A DNA stretch of 32,653 bases. Origin: Gryganskiella cystojenkinii (Eukaryota; Mortierellomycota; Mortierellomycetes; Mortierellales; Mortierellaceae). The DNA lies in NCBI GenBank assembly GCA_015852425.1, contig JAAAIG010000407.1, forward strand, positions 1 to 32,653. The letters are read 5' to 3'. Position 1 is the stretch's first letter, and each line of letters begins with the position of its first letter. Both the position numbers and the translations under genes were made by a program. Below the pieces are notes generated by a model that saw only the letters and a program-made list of their open reading frames with translations, had not been told where the DNA came from and did not search any database. Below are positions 31,680-32,653 of this stretch, piece after piece.

Positions 31680-32653
31680 AATTGTTTTTTCTGTGGACTG
31701 CGAAAGCGAGCAAGTTAATGGGTCAAAAGCTCGAAATTCTGCACAAGAGGAAAAGATGGATATTTTTCTTTTTCGTTGTGAGTTCCGGGGTGTGCTGTCT
31801 TTTTATAATGGGGAGCTGTTTCTCAACAGGTGAACGGTGGCCAAGCAATGGAACAGAAGGGAAGAGCAATTAGATTTTCGATCGACAAGCCCAGAGGGAA
31901 TAGACAGAAAGACTAAAAAAACGTTGTTTGCAATGCTCAGTCTCAGTAGGGTAATGACTTTTTTTCTTCATTTTTGCTCTCAATTTTGCCTTTGAGTCTA
32001 TGCGCTGTCTGTAATTCATTTGCGGGATAGCCACAGCGCAAGGAGCTAATTGACATTCCAGACTTTCATGACTGAGGCGCTGTCGACGTTTCTTCCTCGG
32101 AACTCTTTTGCACCGCGCCATACTTATTGCTAACAAAACAGAGCACAGCTATGATCTGGTTACTTCAAAATAGATTGCACACTTGGACAAAGGGTATTTC
32201 TCTTGACTTGCCGTCTTTATTCGTCTCTTGCATGAAGCATTAACTCAAAATAAACGAGGGGAGAAACCGCAACATGCCGTCAGTATGGCCAAAAGAATGC
32301 CAATTGGTGATTACTTCTTGCATACTGCTGTCGTCACGTCTTGCTGTTCCAACACTCAGCCGGACCACTTTGTGTTCTCAACAATTCTTTTGTTGGTTCC
32401 CCCTCTTCCCCTTTCACTTGTTTTGTTTAAGTCCCGTGAACACAGAGGGTCTAGATTCACCCAAAAACTTCGTCCCACTCTCGCTTCAACAAGGCAAAGG
32501 TGTCTTTTGTTCACATTTAATAATTCATGGTGACACCGATCTAATTGTCGCTGGTTTGGAGCGAGCCTTGGACTGGCAGCGCTTTTTTTGACCTTCAGAC
32601 CGGAACGGTGTGACCATCATTGTCCCGCATCAGGTTCTTTTTTCTTTTTTTTT
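31680..32653. other. Intergenic right edge, 974 bp, no supported gene
   Basis: Upstream region of the Ser-rich gene (minus strand), then sequence without recognisable coding capacity. Frames at 31519-31833 and 32228-32533 on + have no domain, no exon partners and overlap the preceding gene or its leader. A T7 run at 32583-32589 and a final T run at the window edge are the only obvious features. Confidence 0.55.

Noticed and set aside
32228..32533. 101-codon + strand open frame near the right edge
   Set aside because: No recognisable domain; codon use looks random; could not be joined to another exon.
1..32653. CRISPR arrays, insertion sequences, transposon ends, rRNA or viral insertions
   Set aside because: No spaced direct repeats, terminal inverted repeats with a transposase, or conserved RNA segments were seen; this is ordinary eukaryotic gene territory.

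Overview
The window is nuclear DNA from a fungus. The genes carry short introns (30 inferred, nearly all 85-165 bp) with GT-AG borders and fungal-type branch sites (a perfect TACTAAC in the kelch gene). Promoters are pyrimidine-rich, and the products include a secreted chitin-deacetylase-type pair and an Avt3/4-type vacuolar transporter. An NDUFAF5 orthologue implies respiratory complex I, and an ECHDC1-like enzyme and a YANK-type kinase are also present. The intron-rich style and this gene set suggest an early-diverging filamentous fungus, possibly Mortierella-like. That placement is inference; no rRNA or other marker is present to prove it.

Layout. 1-1025 (+): C-terminal part of a wall-sensor-like single-pass membrane protein. 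2796-4699 (+): Avt3/Avt4-type vacuolar amino-acid transporter. 5016-7718 (-): YANK/STK32-type AGC kinase with a myristoylation start. 7984-10535 (-): six-repeat kelch protein. 10700-12156 (-): NDUFAF5-type complex I assembly factor, divergent from 12381-13733 (+): hydroxymethylbilane synthase. 15313-16178 and 16728-17629 (+): tandem duplicate of secreted CE4 polysaccharide deacetylases. 18292-20442 (+): intronless protein with two Myb/SANT-like helical units. 20910-23099 (-): TBC-domain protein. 23505-25120 (-): JmjC protein of the KDM8/JMJD5 type, divergent from 25425-28726 (+): NatA auxiliary subunit NAA15. 28843-30041 (+): ECHDC1-like mitochondrial crotonase. 30237-31679 (-): Ser-rich protein of unknown function with a possible PP1-docking motif. 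The remaining stretches are AT- or pyrimidine-rich intergenic DNA.

The genes are mostly unrelated housekeeping functions and there is no operon or obvious biosynthetic cluster. Relationships that do stand out are the CE4 tandem duplication, with an identical intron site, and two compact divergent promoters: NDUFAF5/HMBS (224 bp) and KDM8/NAA15 (304 bp, with a perfect TGACGTCA site). All exon structures below were assembled by hand from reading-frame continuity, splice-site sequence and remembered family conservation; no transcript or database evidence was available.

I saw no convincing sign of a wholly new multi-gene system. The most unusual items are an 11-nt microexon carrying an active-site arginine codon of HMBS, a GC-AG intron right after the myristoylation exon of the YANK kinase, introns placed at the same codon of successive kelch repeats, a TBC domain whose glutamine-finger position is not Gln, and the intronless double Myb-like protein.
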